A DNA stretch of 64,000 bases from an uncultured Phascolarctobacterium sp. (lineage in GTDB: Bacteria; Bacillota; Negativicutes; Acidaminococcales; Acidaminococcaceae). This document shows, piece by piece, positions 27,001-34,100 of this stretch. Within the stretch, counting starts at the first letter, position 1. Each line of letters begins with the position of its first letter. Both the position numbers and the translations under genes were made by a program. The notes under the pieces were generated by a model that was given only the letters and a program-made list of their open reading frames with translations, made no database searches and had not been told where the DNA came from. The stretch lies in assembly GCA_900545025.1 (NCBI GenBank), contig UQXH01000008.1, forward strand, positions 1 through 64,000. The letters are read 5' to 3'.

Positions 27001-27183
27001 AACAGATTTTTCTACTGTATCGGCACTGGCGCCTACATAAGTAGTGTCTACAGCAATACGAGGCTTAGTAATCTGCGGATATTGAGCAATAGGCAGACTG
27101 AAACCGGCAATAGTACCCAAAAGGGTAATAATGATAGCCAGCACTATTGCAAAGACCGGACGGTCAATAAAAAAACGTGCCAT
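24058..27183 (-). CDS. RND efflux pump inner-membrane subunit (HAE1, AcrB-like)
   Basis: A 1041-residue HAE1-family proton antiporter that exports drugs and other hydrophobic compounds. It has the usual twelve helices and two large periplasmic domains. The N-terminal signature MARFFIDRPVFAIVLAIII is typical, and the proton-relay pair Asp-Asp is in GLVVDDAIVVVE (about residue 405). The length matches AcrB (about 1045). It works with the adaptor upstream (17 bases away). No TolC-type outer-membrane gene is in the window, so it uses one encoded elsewhere. Its presence proves an outer membrane. Confidence 0.96.
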   Translation of the reverse strand: MARFFIDRPVFAIVLAIIITLLGTIAGFSLPIAQYPQITKPRIAVDTTYVGASADTVEKSVAQAIEQKVMGVENMLDMTSTSTSSGQYKLNVQFNLDKNADIGSVEVQNRVSQANSSMPSEVTSYGITTSKESAETIMYFGLYSPNKTYDSMFLRTYADANFIDAVKRVKGVSKIDEYGPEYSMRIWLNPEKMAQLGVTVDDISSAIKSQNIQAPVGSIGNRPTTEEQEKAYSASAQGRLNTPEEFGNVIIRSSKGDNLKLRDIAEIKPGARSDLVSSQLNGGDAVIFPVSLTSDANSLETVANIREVLADAQTRFPSDMELIVVQDNTQFITESLSKVAHTFFEALVLVIFVVFIFLGSWRATMIPLLAVPVSLVGTLASFVLLGFTINTLTAFAMILAIGLVVDDAIVVVEAVEHHIQDNGMSPREATYRAMNEVSGPVVAIAFVLSAVFIPVAFTGGTVGELYKQFAITVSVSMMLSAIVALSLTPALCALLLVKKGDEEAPKGFIGKMVAGFNRWFTNTLGKYVTNVEKCIRKSKLILCCLVVMVICIGALAKATPTGFVPNEDQGMSAIAVSLPEGASANRTQQVLSELDDRLRKLPGVKNVLTVGGVDILSNAQKASAGLAVVAMEDFDKRDNTIQDVIPLILKEGSQMTDASVMAFQPPSLPGASSTGTLSMYIMNLAGEDVNTMSSRANEFLAKARQRPEIGMIYTTLNTNTPTYQFEVDREKAESLNVPVSSVFTALQAFLGGTEVNDINSFGRVWKVVMQADPSHRTSADDMRFFFVRSNEGGMVPLNTLVKAKNENTSVIMTRYNGTSAIKIAGDPADGYSTGQAMAALEEVAAEVLPTTYTYEWVDQSRDEVEAGGRSTQIFIISLIFVFLCLAALYESWTIPLAVLLSVPTAVFGCFLAQYLRGQNNDVYMQIGLITLIGLAAKNAILIVEYAKMNMENGMDVVHAAIEAARVRLRPILMTSFAFILGCVPLAVATGPGAGARVSMGNAVVGGMFINTLLGVFLIPVLFVVVERFFSKKKKTEQSEQQ

Positions 27184-27200
27184 TTAACCCTGCCTCCTTA

Positions 27201-28370
27201 TTACTGTTTGTTTTGAGCTTCGGCAGTGTTCAAATCAGCCTCCGTCATAGGTTCTGCAGTAACCTGGCTGCCCTGACGGAGCTTGCCTGTACCTTCAACA
27301 ACAATGTTTTCACTGCCGTCCAAACCGCTTTCAACCATATACATACGTCCAACGATAGGACCTACAGTGATTTCTTTCATATTAACCTTGTTGTCATCAC
27401 CGATGACATAAACAAATTTCTTATACATCAGTTCAACAACAGCACGCTGCGGAATAAGCAGTGCATTTTCTCTTATACCGCCAATTGCCTGTACATGCGC
27501 AAACATACCGGGCAGCAGTTTACGCTGAGGGTTGTCAAACAATGCTCTGATAGTCAAAGTACCGGTATTATCGCTGATACCGCGGTTTACTTCAGCAACT
27601 TTGCCTTTTAACTCGTAGGTACTGCCATCACTGAGAACAATAGACAGATTTTCCAAAGACGCCTGTCCATTATTATCATGAGCAGAAGATAATTTCAGAT
27701 ATTCCGGTTCAGCAACACTGAATTTTACAAAAACCGGATCTGTATTGGAAATAGTTGCCAATACAGTTTGTCCAGCTGTAGCATAGTTACCAACTTCTAA
27801 TGCAGTAGTATCTATACGTCCAGTAAAAGGAGCAACTACGCTGGTTTCCTGCATGTCAATTTCCGCATTGCGCAGCAATGCTTCCATAGCATTTACAGAA
27901 GCCTGAGCCTGATCACGCTGCATAATAGCGTTATCCATAGTCTGCTTGGATACGGCAGATTGTTCGTACAGTCTGGTATAACGTTCCGCATCCATAGCAG
28001 CGTTAGCCAAAGTAGCCTTAGCATTAGCCAGATTTGCCTGTGCATTAAGCATATTAGCCTGATAAGTGCGAGGATCAATAGAATACAGTACCTGACCTGC
28101 CTGAACGGTTTCACCGCCATTAAAATACTTACCGGTGATCTGTCCGGAAACCTGAGATACCAGATTCATTTCCTGCTGAGCTTCCACAAAACCGGTATAA
28201 TCATATACCAGCGGTGTATCACGCTTAATTACCTGCATGGATTTGACCGCTACTGCAGCAGCCTGCGGCTGCTCATTTTTACCGCACCCCGCTATGCCCA
28301 TCATCAGCCCGAGAGCCAGCGCTGCCGCAACAGTTTTTTTAGCTTTGCAAGAGCCGATAAAATCAAACAT
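27201..28370 (-). CDS. RND efflux periplasmic adaptor (AcrA-like lipoprotein)
   Basis: A 389-residue membrane-fusion lipoprotein. The signal peptide ends with the lipobox GIAGC, C29. The biotinyl-lipoyl region is split around a helical hairpin (about 95-165, rich in A/N/Q/L, e.g. ANLANAKATLANA), as in AcrA/MexA, and a beta-barrel and membrane-proximal domain follow. It links the inner-membrane pump to an outer-membrane channel. The ATG follows AGGAGG nine bases upstream. It is first in the two-gene operon. Confidence 0.95.
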   Translation of the reverse strand: MFDFIGSCKAKKTVAAALALGLMMGIAGCGKNEQPQAAAVAVKSMQVIKRDTPLVYDYTGFVEAQQEMNLVSQVSGQITGKYFNGGETVQAGQVLYSIDPRTYQANMLNAQANLANAKATLANAAMDAERYTRLYEQSAVSKQTMDNAIMQRDQAQASVNAMEALLRNAEIDMQETSVVAPFTGRIDTTALEVGNYATAGQTVLATISNTDPVFVKFSVAEPEYLKLSSAHDNNGQASLENLSIVLSDGSTYELKGKVAEVNRGISDNTGTLTIRALFDNPQRKLLPGMFAHVQAIGGIRENALLIPQRAVVELMYKKFVYVIGDDNKVNMKEITVGPIVGRMYMVESGLDGSENIVVEGTGKLRQGSQVTAEPMTEADLNTAEAQNKQ

Positions 28371-28451
28371 ACAAAATCCTCCTCTTTTCCTTTATTTAGA
28401 AACGTAACTTCTTTACAATTAAAGATATTGAGCCAGTTTCAGAATAATATT

Positions 28452-28480
28452 ATTATAAAATAGGGATATAAGAAAAGCAA
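28452..28480 (-). promoter_or_regulatory. promoter of the RND pump operon
   Basis: On the minus strand TTGCTT (28475-28480) and TATAAT (28452-28457) are 17 bases apart, about 80 bases before the adaptor start. The spacer and flanks are A/T-rich. Confidence 0.7.
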
Positions 28481-28549
28481 ATGCTGTTAAATAATATTAC
28501 AATTGTTTTTCTCTGTTTTTCTCCCGTTTTCTGCATCTTTCAGTTTTTG

Positions 28550-28565
28550 CTGACTGGTCAGTCAG
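28550..28565. promoter_or_regulatory. candidate TetR-type operator between the exported protein and RND genes
   Basis: CTGACTG-GT-CAGTCAG is a perfect 7-bp inverted repeat with a 2-base centre. Its sequence is like known TetR-family operators of drug efflux systems. It overlaps the stop codon of the gene at 28562 and lies about 70 bases upstream of the RND -35 box, so it is not in the usual repressor position. No TetR gene is nearby. Confidence 0.45.
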
Positions 28566-29821
28566 TTTAACCACTTTTTATCCTTCAGATATTTATGCAG
28601 ATTTCCGATAGCGTAACAAGACACTTCTTCCTGTCCGCAGACATTAACAATCAAGCAAAGCTTCTTATCTGCAAGGTACCACTCTGATGGTAAACCTTCC
28701 GTAAATTCTACATTCTTATTAGTATTTAACAGATTCAAAAGCGGCAGTAAATCAGGATTGTCTGCCTGTAAGATATCACTGAGCTTTATCACTTCACCAG
28801 TCTGCGGATCAATATTTACATGATGGTGCACAAAACTGCTTTTGCCACTGATAAGCTGAATGCTAAGCAAATCCTTATCTGCACGCAGTACATTAAAAGC
28901 CATATCAGCTTCCCCACTGACAAATTTTTCCAAATATCCAGCACTTTGCTGCTGCAAAAGTTCATTTACCTTGTTCTGCAGCTGCACATCATCTTTATAA
29001 GCCACTACCGGATAGGTAGCTTCTCCATTAGGTGCAACTATCTTACGCGGCAGCACAGTATAACCTTCTCCTGTACAGCCTTCGTTAATAGTATTGCTTT
29101 TGGCTGCCTTGCCCGCCACCAAGATAGTAAAGCCGCCGCAGTCCCATCTGCTGTCTTTATTCAGCTTCCAAACTGCGCCGACATCGGCTAACGCTTTTTT
29201 ATCAGCAGTTATCTTCTGCACTGTCAATACTTCCTCCTGTCCGTCGCCATCAATATCTTTGGCTGTAAGAGAATGTATTTTTTCTGCCTGAGCCTGCCGT
29301 CTTCCAGCCAGAATCTCTTCCAGTAATTCGGAATCAACCTGCATGGAGCTGCTGCTGTCATCGCACATAGTTACCTGCAGGCGGTCTCCCTGCATCTGAG
29401 CTTTCTTTACTACGCCATAATTATCGGCTGCCGTAAAGATTTCTTTGATGTCTTTGTAATCTCTGAAATCAATAATCCTGTACTCTGTAGGCCGCTGCCA
29501 AGCTCCCTGTCCTACGGCCAGCAGCAACTGACTGCCTTCCCCGCCAATACGTACCATATCAAGCATGCAGTTATACCCGCCTTTGACAGTAGGGTTATAA
29601 GCAGCCTTGATATTGCCATCCTTATTTTTAAAAAGCAGCAACAGGTCGTCGGCATAACCGCTCTCCAGCCGGTCGCCCCACAGCTCTATAACCATTACTG
29701 CGCCGCTTACAGGCGCTTCTACTGCCGCTAAGCGTACATTTTCAGCAGAAGCAGGCATACTTATACAGCTGGATAAAGCGCAAACGGCAAGCAGCCGTTT
29801 TATCTTACTGGTATCTATCAT
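28562..29821 (-). CDS. exported protein with a DUF3298/RsiV-like C-terminal domain
   Basis: A 419-residue exported protein; the signal peptide is the KRLLAVCALSSCISMPASAEN segment. The middle part contains a calcium-binding-like DIDGDGQEEVLT motif, as in VCBS/integrin-type repeats. The C-terminal part (about 250-419; YPVVAYKDDVQLQNKVNELL, HHHVNIDPQTGEVIKLSDIL) resembles the DUF4163/DUF3298 domain of RsiV or PdaC, which binds or processes peptidoglycan or acts as an anti-sigma sensor. The function is unknown. The ATG at 29821 was chosen over an upstream TTG (29845) because AAAGGGATG precedes it. An extended -10 promoter lies upstream. Confidence 0.7.
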   Translation of the reverse strand: MIDTSKIKRLLAVCALSSCISMPASAENVRLAAVEAPVSGAVMVIELWGDRLESGYADDLLLLFKNKDGNIKAAYNPTVKGGYNCMLDMVRIGGEGSQLLLAVGQGAWQRPTEYRIIDFRDYKDIKEIFTAADNYGVVKKAQMQGDRLQVTMCDDSSSSMQVDSELLEEILAGRRQAQAEKIHSLTAKDIDGDGQEEVLTVQKITADKKALADVGAVWKLNKDSRWDCGGFTILVAGKAAKSNTINEGCTGEGYTVLPRKIVAPNGEATYPVVAYKDDVQLQNKVNELLQQQSAGYLEKFVSGEADMAFNVLRADKDLLSIQLISGKSSFVHHHVNIDPQTGEVIKLSDILQADNPDLLPLLNLLNTNKNVEFTEGLPSEWYLADKKLCLIVNVCGQEEVSCYAIGNLHKYLKDKKWLN

Positions 29822-29853
29822 CTTTTCACATCCCTTTAAAATCACTTGTCTTC

Positions 29854-29862
29854 ATTATACCA
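29854..29862 (-). promoter_or_regulatory. extended -10 promoter of the exported protein gene
   Basis: On the minus strand TGGTATAAT is an extended -10 element (TATAAT at 29854-29859) about 33 bases before the start codon. There is no good -35, as expected for this promoter type. Confidence 0.55.
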
Positions 29863-30021
29863 TGATACCTGGCAGCAATATATACAATCTTGTTACAGAT
29901 GTTATATTTTACATTCATGACAAAAATATTTTTGATTATTTTTCCAGCATTACTGCAAAGTTAAAAGGAATAGTGTAGAATAATCTATAAATATTTAGAA
30001 ATTCAGAAAGGATCTGTCTTT

Positions 30022-31035
30022 ATGAAAAAACTGCTTGCCCTTATCATGTCGTTATGCATGGTTGTCGCTGCCGCAGGCTGTTCCTCCGGCGCCAAAGACG
30101 ACCCTGCTAAAGCAACTCCTGTAAGTCTTGGTATGCTGCGTCTTACCAGCAGCGCACCTCTCTTTATTGCTATAGAGAAAGGCTATTTTGCCGAAGAAGG
30201 ACTAAAGATTGAACAGCAATGGTTTGATGCGGCTCACCCCATCGCCGTCGCTACAGCTTCTTCCAAAATCGATGTCGGCGCTACCGGCATCACTGCCAGC
30301 CTGTTCAATATGGCTGCCAGCGGACAAAAGCTGTCCATCGTAGCTGATAAAGGCCGTGAACAAAAAGGTTTTCCCTCTTCTGCTCTGTTGGTAACAACCG
30401 ATAATTACAACCAAGGCATTACTACTCTGGCAGATTTAAAAGGAAAACGCATCGGCATTACGCAAAAAGGCTCTACTTTCCATTATATGCTGGGGCGTTT
30501 ACTGGAAACCGATGGTCTTACTTTAGATGACGTACAGTTGGTACCGCTCAATAAATTAAGCGCTGTTATGGCAGCCCTGGAAAGCAAACAGATTGATGCA
30601 GCTATCCTGAACGAGCCAAATATTACGAAGGTAGAAAAAGCCGGCTACGGCAAAACCATCGTGCAGGTCGGCGATGTTATCCCTTATCAGACCTCTGCTA
30701 TTTTTTACTCGCCCGATTTCAGCAAGGACGAAGCCGCCGGCGTCCGCTTCATGAAAGCCTATACTAAAGCCTGCAACTATTATTATGATGCCGTTATTGA
30801 TAAAAAAGACCAGAAAAAGTTTGACGAAGTCATCGGCATCATAGCTAAATACGTTAATGCTCCCGTAGATGATATCAAAATCGGACTTCCCTACATTGAC
30901 AGAGACGGAAAATTGCTGAGCAGCGACATTACCACCCAGATTAACTGGTATGCAGCCAATGGCCTTTTAAACGGTTCTCTGAAAACGGAGCAAATTGTAA
31001 ATAACCAGTTTTTAGAAAAAGCACTGGCAAAATAA
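30022..31035 (+). CDS. NitT/TauT-type ABC substrate-binding lipoprotein
   Basis: A 337-residue periplasmic-type binding lipoprotein of the SsuA/TauA/ThiY superfamily; lipobox AAGC, C20. Motifs typical of this family are PLFIAIEKGYFAEEGL near the N terminus and DLKGKRIGITQKGS. These importers carry aliphatic sulfonates, taurine, nitrate, cyanate, riboflavin or thiamin precursors; the sequence does not show which. It is first in an operon with ATPase, permease and arsR. The start follows AAAGGATC. A perfect palindrome CAAAAATATTTTTG lies upstream (29921-29934). Confidence 0.9.
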   Translation: MKKLLALIMSLCMVVAAAGCSSGAKDDPAKATPVSLGMLRLTSSAPLFIAIEKGYFAEEGLKIEQQWFDAAHPIAVATASSKIDVGATGITASLFNMAASGQKLSIVADKGREQKGFPSSALLVTTDNYNQGITTLADLKGKRIGITQKGSTFHYMLGRLLETDGLTLDDVQLVPLNKLSAVMAALESKQIDAAILNEPNITKVEKAGYGKTIVQVGDVIPYQTSAIFYSPDFSKDEAAGVRFMKAYTKACNYYYDAVIDKKDQKKFDEVIGIIAKYVNAPVDDIKIGLPYIDRDGKLLSSDITTQINWYAANGLLNGSLKTEQIVNNQFLEKALAK

Positions 31036-31036
31036 C

Positions 31037-31062
31037 AGAAGGGCAGAAATTTCTGCCCTTCT
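31037..31062 (+). other. intercistronic hairpin after the NitT/TauT binding-protein gene
   Basis: A perfect 12-bp stem AGAAGGGCAGAA/TTCTGCCCTTCT lies between the stop codon and the ATPase gene. The run after it (TTTACTTGA) is too weak for a strong terminator, so it probably reduces downstream expression or protects the upstream mRNA. Confidence 0.7.
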
Positions 31063-31080
31063 TTACTTGAGGAGAAGCAT

Positions 31081-31869
31081 ATGCAATTAGTTATCGACAA
31101 TATCTGTAAAAATTTTACTAACAGGAAAGGTCAGACCTTGCCTGTGCTGGAAAATATAACTCTTACCGTCAACGAGCAGGAATTTATTGCCATCGTCGGT
31201 CCCTCCGGCTGTGGTAAATCTACATTATTAAATCTTACAGCAGGCCTGTTGGAGCCTTCCTCCGGCAAAATAAGCTTCAAGGGCGTCCGCCCCGGCTACC
31301 AGCCGCATATGAGCATCGTCTTTCAGGAAACAGGGCTTTTTCCCTGGCGCAGCGTTTACGATAATGTAGCATTTGGCCTGGAAGCTAAAAAAATCGCAGA
31401 AGATGAAAAAAAGCAGCGGGTGCAAAAATATATAGAGCTCGTGGGATTGAAAGGTTTTGAAAACGCTTATCCCCATCAGCTGAGCGGCGGCATGCGTCAA
31501 CGCGCAGGTATTGCCCGGGCAATGTCTATTGAACCTGACCTCTTGCTGATGGACGAACCTTTCTCGGCATTAGACGCGCAGACACGTACTATTATGCAGG
31601 AAGAGTTAGTCACCCTATGGGAAAAAACTCGTCTGACAACCTTATATGTAACCCATAATATCCAGGAGGCCGTTATGCTGGCCGACCGTATCGTCCTGCT
31701 TTCCCGCCGCCCCGGTAAAATCAGTCAGATTATTACTGTTGATGTTCCGAGAGCCGAACGCAGTCTCCCCCAGCATACAGAAGCTATCGCAGGCTTTACC
31801 CGTACTATTTGGGAGCATATCAGCAAAGATGCGCGGGCCGCTTTGATGGAGGTGGAAAATAATGAATGA
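31081..31869 (+). CDS. NitT/TauT-type ABC transporter ATPase
   Basis: A 262-residue ATPase of the SsuB/NrtD family that energises the adjacent permease. Walker A is GPSGCGKST (about 40-48), the Q-loop VFQETGLFPW, the signature LSGGMRQRAGIARA and Walker B LLMDEPFSALD. The variant GGMRQR signature is characteristic of this family. Its end overlaps the permease start by eight bases. Start ATG follows GAGGAG. Confidence 0.93.
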   Translation: MQLVIDNICKNFTNRKGQTLPVLENITLTVNEQEFIAIVGPSGCGKSTLLNLTAGLLEPSSGKISFKGVRPGYQPHMSIVFQETGLFPWRSVYDNVAFGLEAKKIAEDEKKQRVQKYIELVGLKGFENAYPHQLSGGMRQRAGIARAMSIEPDLLLMDEPFSALDAQTRTIMQEELVTLWEKTRLTTLYVTHNIQEAVMLADRIVLLSRRPGKISQIITVDVPRAERSLPQHTEAIAGFTRTIWEHISKDARAALMEVENNE

Positions 31870-32650
31870 ATTTGTTGTAACCAACAGGATGAAGCATTGG
31901 CAGAAAACGTATCCCCACTGGTATTCCCTCGGCTTTACGTTCCTGCTCTTGTGCCTGTGGGAAGCAATCTGCTGTCTGGAGCTTGTTTCTTCCCTCTTCC
32001 TGCCTGCACCTACGCAAATCCTCAGCGCCTTATTTACCATGACTGCCAGCGGAGAAATAGCAGCAAGTTTAGCAGCCAGCCTGGTACGTATCGCCCTTGG
32101 TTTTGCCATCGGCGCTTTGCTTGGCCTGGCGGCAGGTCTTATTACCGGCACCTCTGCCCTGGCAGACCGTTTATGCTCTCCTGTTATCAACGCTCTTTAT
32201 CCTATTCCTAAGATTGCCCTGCTGCCTTTATTCATCCTTTGGCTTGGCATCGGTGAACTTTCCAAGGTTACCATTATCGCAACCGGCGTCTTTTTTCCTG
32301 TTGCCATGAATACCTTCGCCGGTGTAAAGAATGTTGACCCCTTACTGCTGAAAGTTGCTGCCAGCTTTAACGCCAGTCGTTGGCTGACTATGAAGGCTAT
32401 CATCCTCCCTAACGCCCTGCCCATGATTTTTACCGGCCTGCGTCTGGCGGCAGGTACCTCCCTGCTCTTACTCGTAGCCGCCGAAATGATTGCAGCTCAA
32501 ACCGGCATCGGCGCACTGATCCTGCATTATGGTGATTTGATGATTACTGACCGCTTAATGGCAGGCGTCATCATCCTTTCCCTGTTAGGCGTAGTCTTTA
32601 ACTTTATCTTACTGTGGTGCGAAAAGAAAGCCGTACCTTGGAAAAATTAA
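31862..32650 (+). CDS. NitT/TauT-type ABC transporter permease
   Basis: A 262-residue permease of the SsuC/TauC family with about six helices. The EAA loop is seen in KVAASFNASRWLTMKAIILP, and the family motif YPIPKIALLPLFILWLGIGE is present. Together with the ATPase and binding protein it makes one importer. It overlaps the ATPase gene by eight bases, and arsR starts nine bases after its stop. Confidence 0.92.
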   Translation: MNEFVVTNRMKHWQKTYPHWYSLGFTFLLLCLWEAICCLELVSSLFLPAPTQILSALFTMTASGEIAASLAASLVRIALGFAIGALLGLAAGLITGTSALADRLCSPVINALYPIPKIALLPLFILWLGIGELSKVTIIATGVFFPVAMNTFAGVKNVDPLLLKVAASFNASRWLTMKAIILPNALPMIFTGLRLAAGTSLLLLVAAEMIAAQTGIGALILHYGDLMITDRLMAGVIILSLLGVVFNFILLWCEKKAVPWKN

Positions 32651-32659
32651 ATAATCAAG

Positions 32660-32950
32660 GTGAAAAAAATGACTAATCTCCAATACCAAAAAATCTTTAA
32701 GGCACTATCTGATGAAATGCGTTTACACTTACTGCAGCGCATTTCCTCCAGCGAGGAAATCTGTGTTTGTAAGCTGATGGAAGAGTCTGCTATGGCCCAA
32801 AGCAAGCTGTCCTATCATTTAAAACTGCTTTTAGAGGCAGAGCTTATCAGCGTACGTCCCTGCGGCAAGTGGAATTTCTATTCTGCTAATAAAGAGTTGC
32901 TGCAGCAGCTTTTCACTCAGGAAACTTTAAACGGATTACTTTTAAAATAA
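32660..32950 (+). CDS. ArsR-family transcriptional regulator
   Basis: A 96-residue winged-helix repressor. The metal-binding sequence CVCKLMEE (ELCVCDL motif of true ArsR) is present, with two cysteines in the usual place, and the recognition helix region is AQSKLSYHLKLLLEAELI. As(III), Sb(III) or a similar metalloid is the expected inducer. Start follows AAGGTG nine bases after the ABC permease, so it is co-transcribed with the importer. It probably controls the ArsP-like permease gene downstream, and perhaps the whole operon. Confidence 0.92.
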   Translation: MKKMTNLQYQKIFKALSDEMRLHLLQRISSSEEICVCKLMEESAMAQSKLSYHLKLLLEAELISVRPCGKWNFYSANKELLQQLFTQETLNGLLLK

Positions 32951-32962
32951 ACTTCAGACAGC

Positions 32963-33048
32963 TTGTCAAATCAAAATATTTCGATATAATAATAAAAGAG
33001 AAGCGCCGCTTCTCTTTTATTTTACTTTTAATATCAAGTTTTTTTGAT
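32963..33048 (+). promoter_or_regulatory. promoter with two ArsR-type operators
   Basis: TTGTCA (32963-32968) and TATAAT (32985-32990) are 16 bases apart. Within the spacer lies ATCAA-N6-TCGAT (32970-32985), and a second, perfect copy ATCAA-N6-TTGAT lies at 33033-33048, just before the permease ribosome site. These match the ATCAA-N6-TTGAT pattern of Firmicute ArsR operators. The promoter would be hidden when ArsR is bound. The terminator-like hairpin lies directly after the -10. Confidence 0.6.
32991..33025 (+). terminator. terminator hairpin after arsR
   Basis: A perfect 14-bp stem AATAAAAGAGAAGC/GCTTCTCTTTTATT with loop GCC is followed by TTTACTTTT. It probably stops the ABC-arsR transcript. 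It also falls at the predicted start of the permease transcript, where part of the stem remains. Confidence 0.75.
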
Positions 33049-33067
33049 TTATCAGGAGGTTGATACC

Positions 33068-34051
33068 ATGTTTGATTTTTTCATCAGCCAGGTGCTGGGC
33101 ATGCAATGGCTTAACAGCCTTATCTGGCAATTATTGCAGCAATATTTACAGGCAGATCCGGCTTCACCAGTCTGGGGCAGTATACATTTTTTCCTGTATG
33201 ATACCATTAAGATTACCTTACTTTTAGTAACATTAATCTTTCTTATTTCCTATATCCAATCCTATTTCCCGCCGGAAAAAACCAAGCGCTTACTTACACA
33301 CTATTCAGGTCTGACGGGTAATATTGCTGCTGCCCTTTTAGGAACTGTCACTCCTTTTTGTTCTTGTTCCAGCGTACCTATCTTTATCGGCTTCACTCGG
33401 GCAGGCTTACCTATCGGTTTAACTTTTTCCTTTTTAATTTCTTCTCCCATGGTCGATGTGGCATCTTTACTGATGCTGGCCTCATTTTTCGGCATGAAAT
33501 TTGCTGTTATTTAAACTATCGTCGGCATCCTGCTGGCAATTACCGGAGGCAAGCTGATTTCTCTTCTGCATTTAGAAAAATATCTCATTCCTTTTGATGA
33601 AACTATCAGAGAATTTTACAGCGAATCAGAATATTTTAATCAAAAACAGCGTTTAAACTATGCTCTTAGCGATACCAGGATTATTGTCCGCAATGTTTTT
33701 CCTTACGTGCTTGCCGGTGTAGGCATCGGCGCCCTGATACATAACTGGCTGCCGCAGCAGCTGATTTTAAACGTACTTGGCAGCGGTAATCCTTTAGGCG
33801 TCATTTTGGCCGCTCTCATCGGTATACCCATTTATGCAGACATCTTTGGTACCATACCTATTGCCGAAGCACTGTATCTGGCAGGAGTTCCTGCCGGAAC
33901 CATACTTGCTTTGATGATGTCTGTAACAACCGTTTCACTGCCTTCACTCATCATGCTCAGCAAGGTAATGCACCTCAGGCTGCTGCTGACATTTGTTTCC
34001 ATAGTTTCCTGCGGCATTATCCTTATCGGTTATCTTTTCAATATTCTGTAA
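33068..34051 (+). pseudogene. ArsP/DUF318-family permease, interrupted by one TAA codon
   Basis: The frame from ATG 33068 (AGGAGG six bases upstream of the ATACC ATG) runs to 34051 except for one in-frame TAA at 33512-33514, after residue 148. Both parts match one permease: the first has TPFCSCSSVPIFIGFTRAG (C98, C100 of the CSCS motif) and SSPMVDVASL, and the second has the second half with GIPIYADIFGTIPIAEAL and helix-rich ends. The DUF318 (PF03773) permease family contains ArsP, an exporter of organoarsenicals. Without the stop it would be 327 residues. The break is one base change (likely TAT/TAC Tyr to TAA) and nothing else is damaged, so the loss is recent, or it is a sequencing error or readthrough. 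Confidence 0.85.
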
Positions 34052-34052
34052 T

Positions 34053-34096
34053 AAGAAAAAACGCAAAAGTCTTTATCAGACTTTTGCGTTTTTCTT
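34053..34096. terminator. bidirectional terminator between permease and Nramp genes
   Basis: A long stem with AAACGCAAAAGTC/GACTTTTGCGTTT and a short loop TTTATCA is flanked by A-runs and T-runs on both sides, so it serves both converging genes. Confidence 0.9.
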
Positions 34097-34100
34097 ATGT

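Noticed and set aside
27201..29821. A TolC-type outer-membrane channel as part of the RND operon.
   Set aside because: The gene next to the adaptor encodes a different exported protein without TolC repeats or barrel pattern.
33512..33514. Selenocysteine or recoding at the internal stop of the ArsP-like gene.
   Set aside because: The codon is TAA, not TGA, and no insertion-element-like hairpin is seen after it; a point mutation is simpler.
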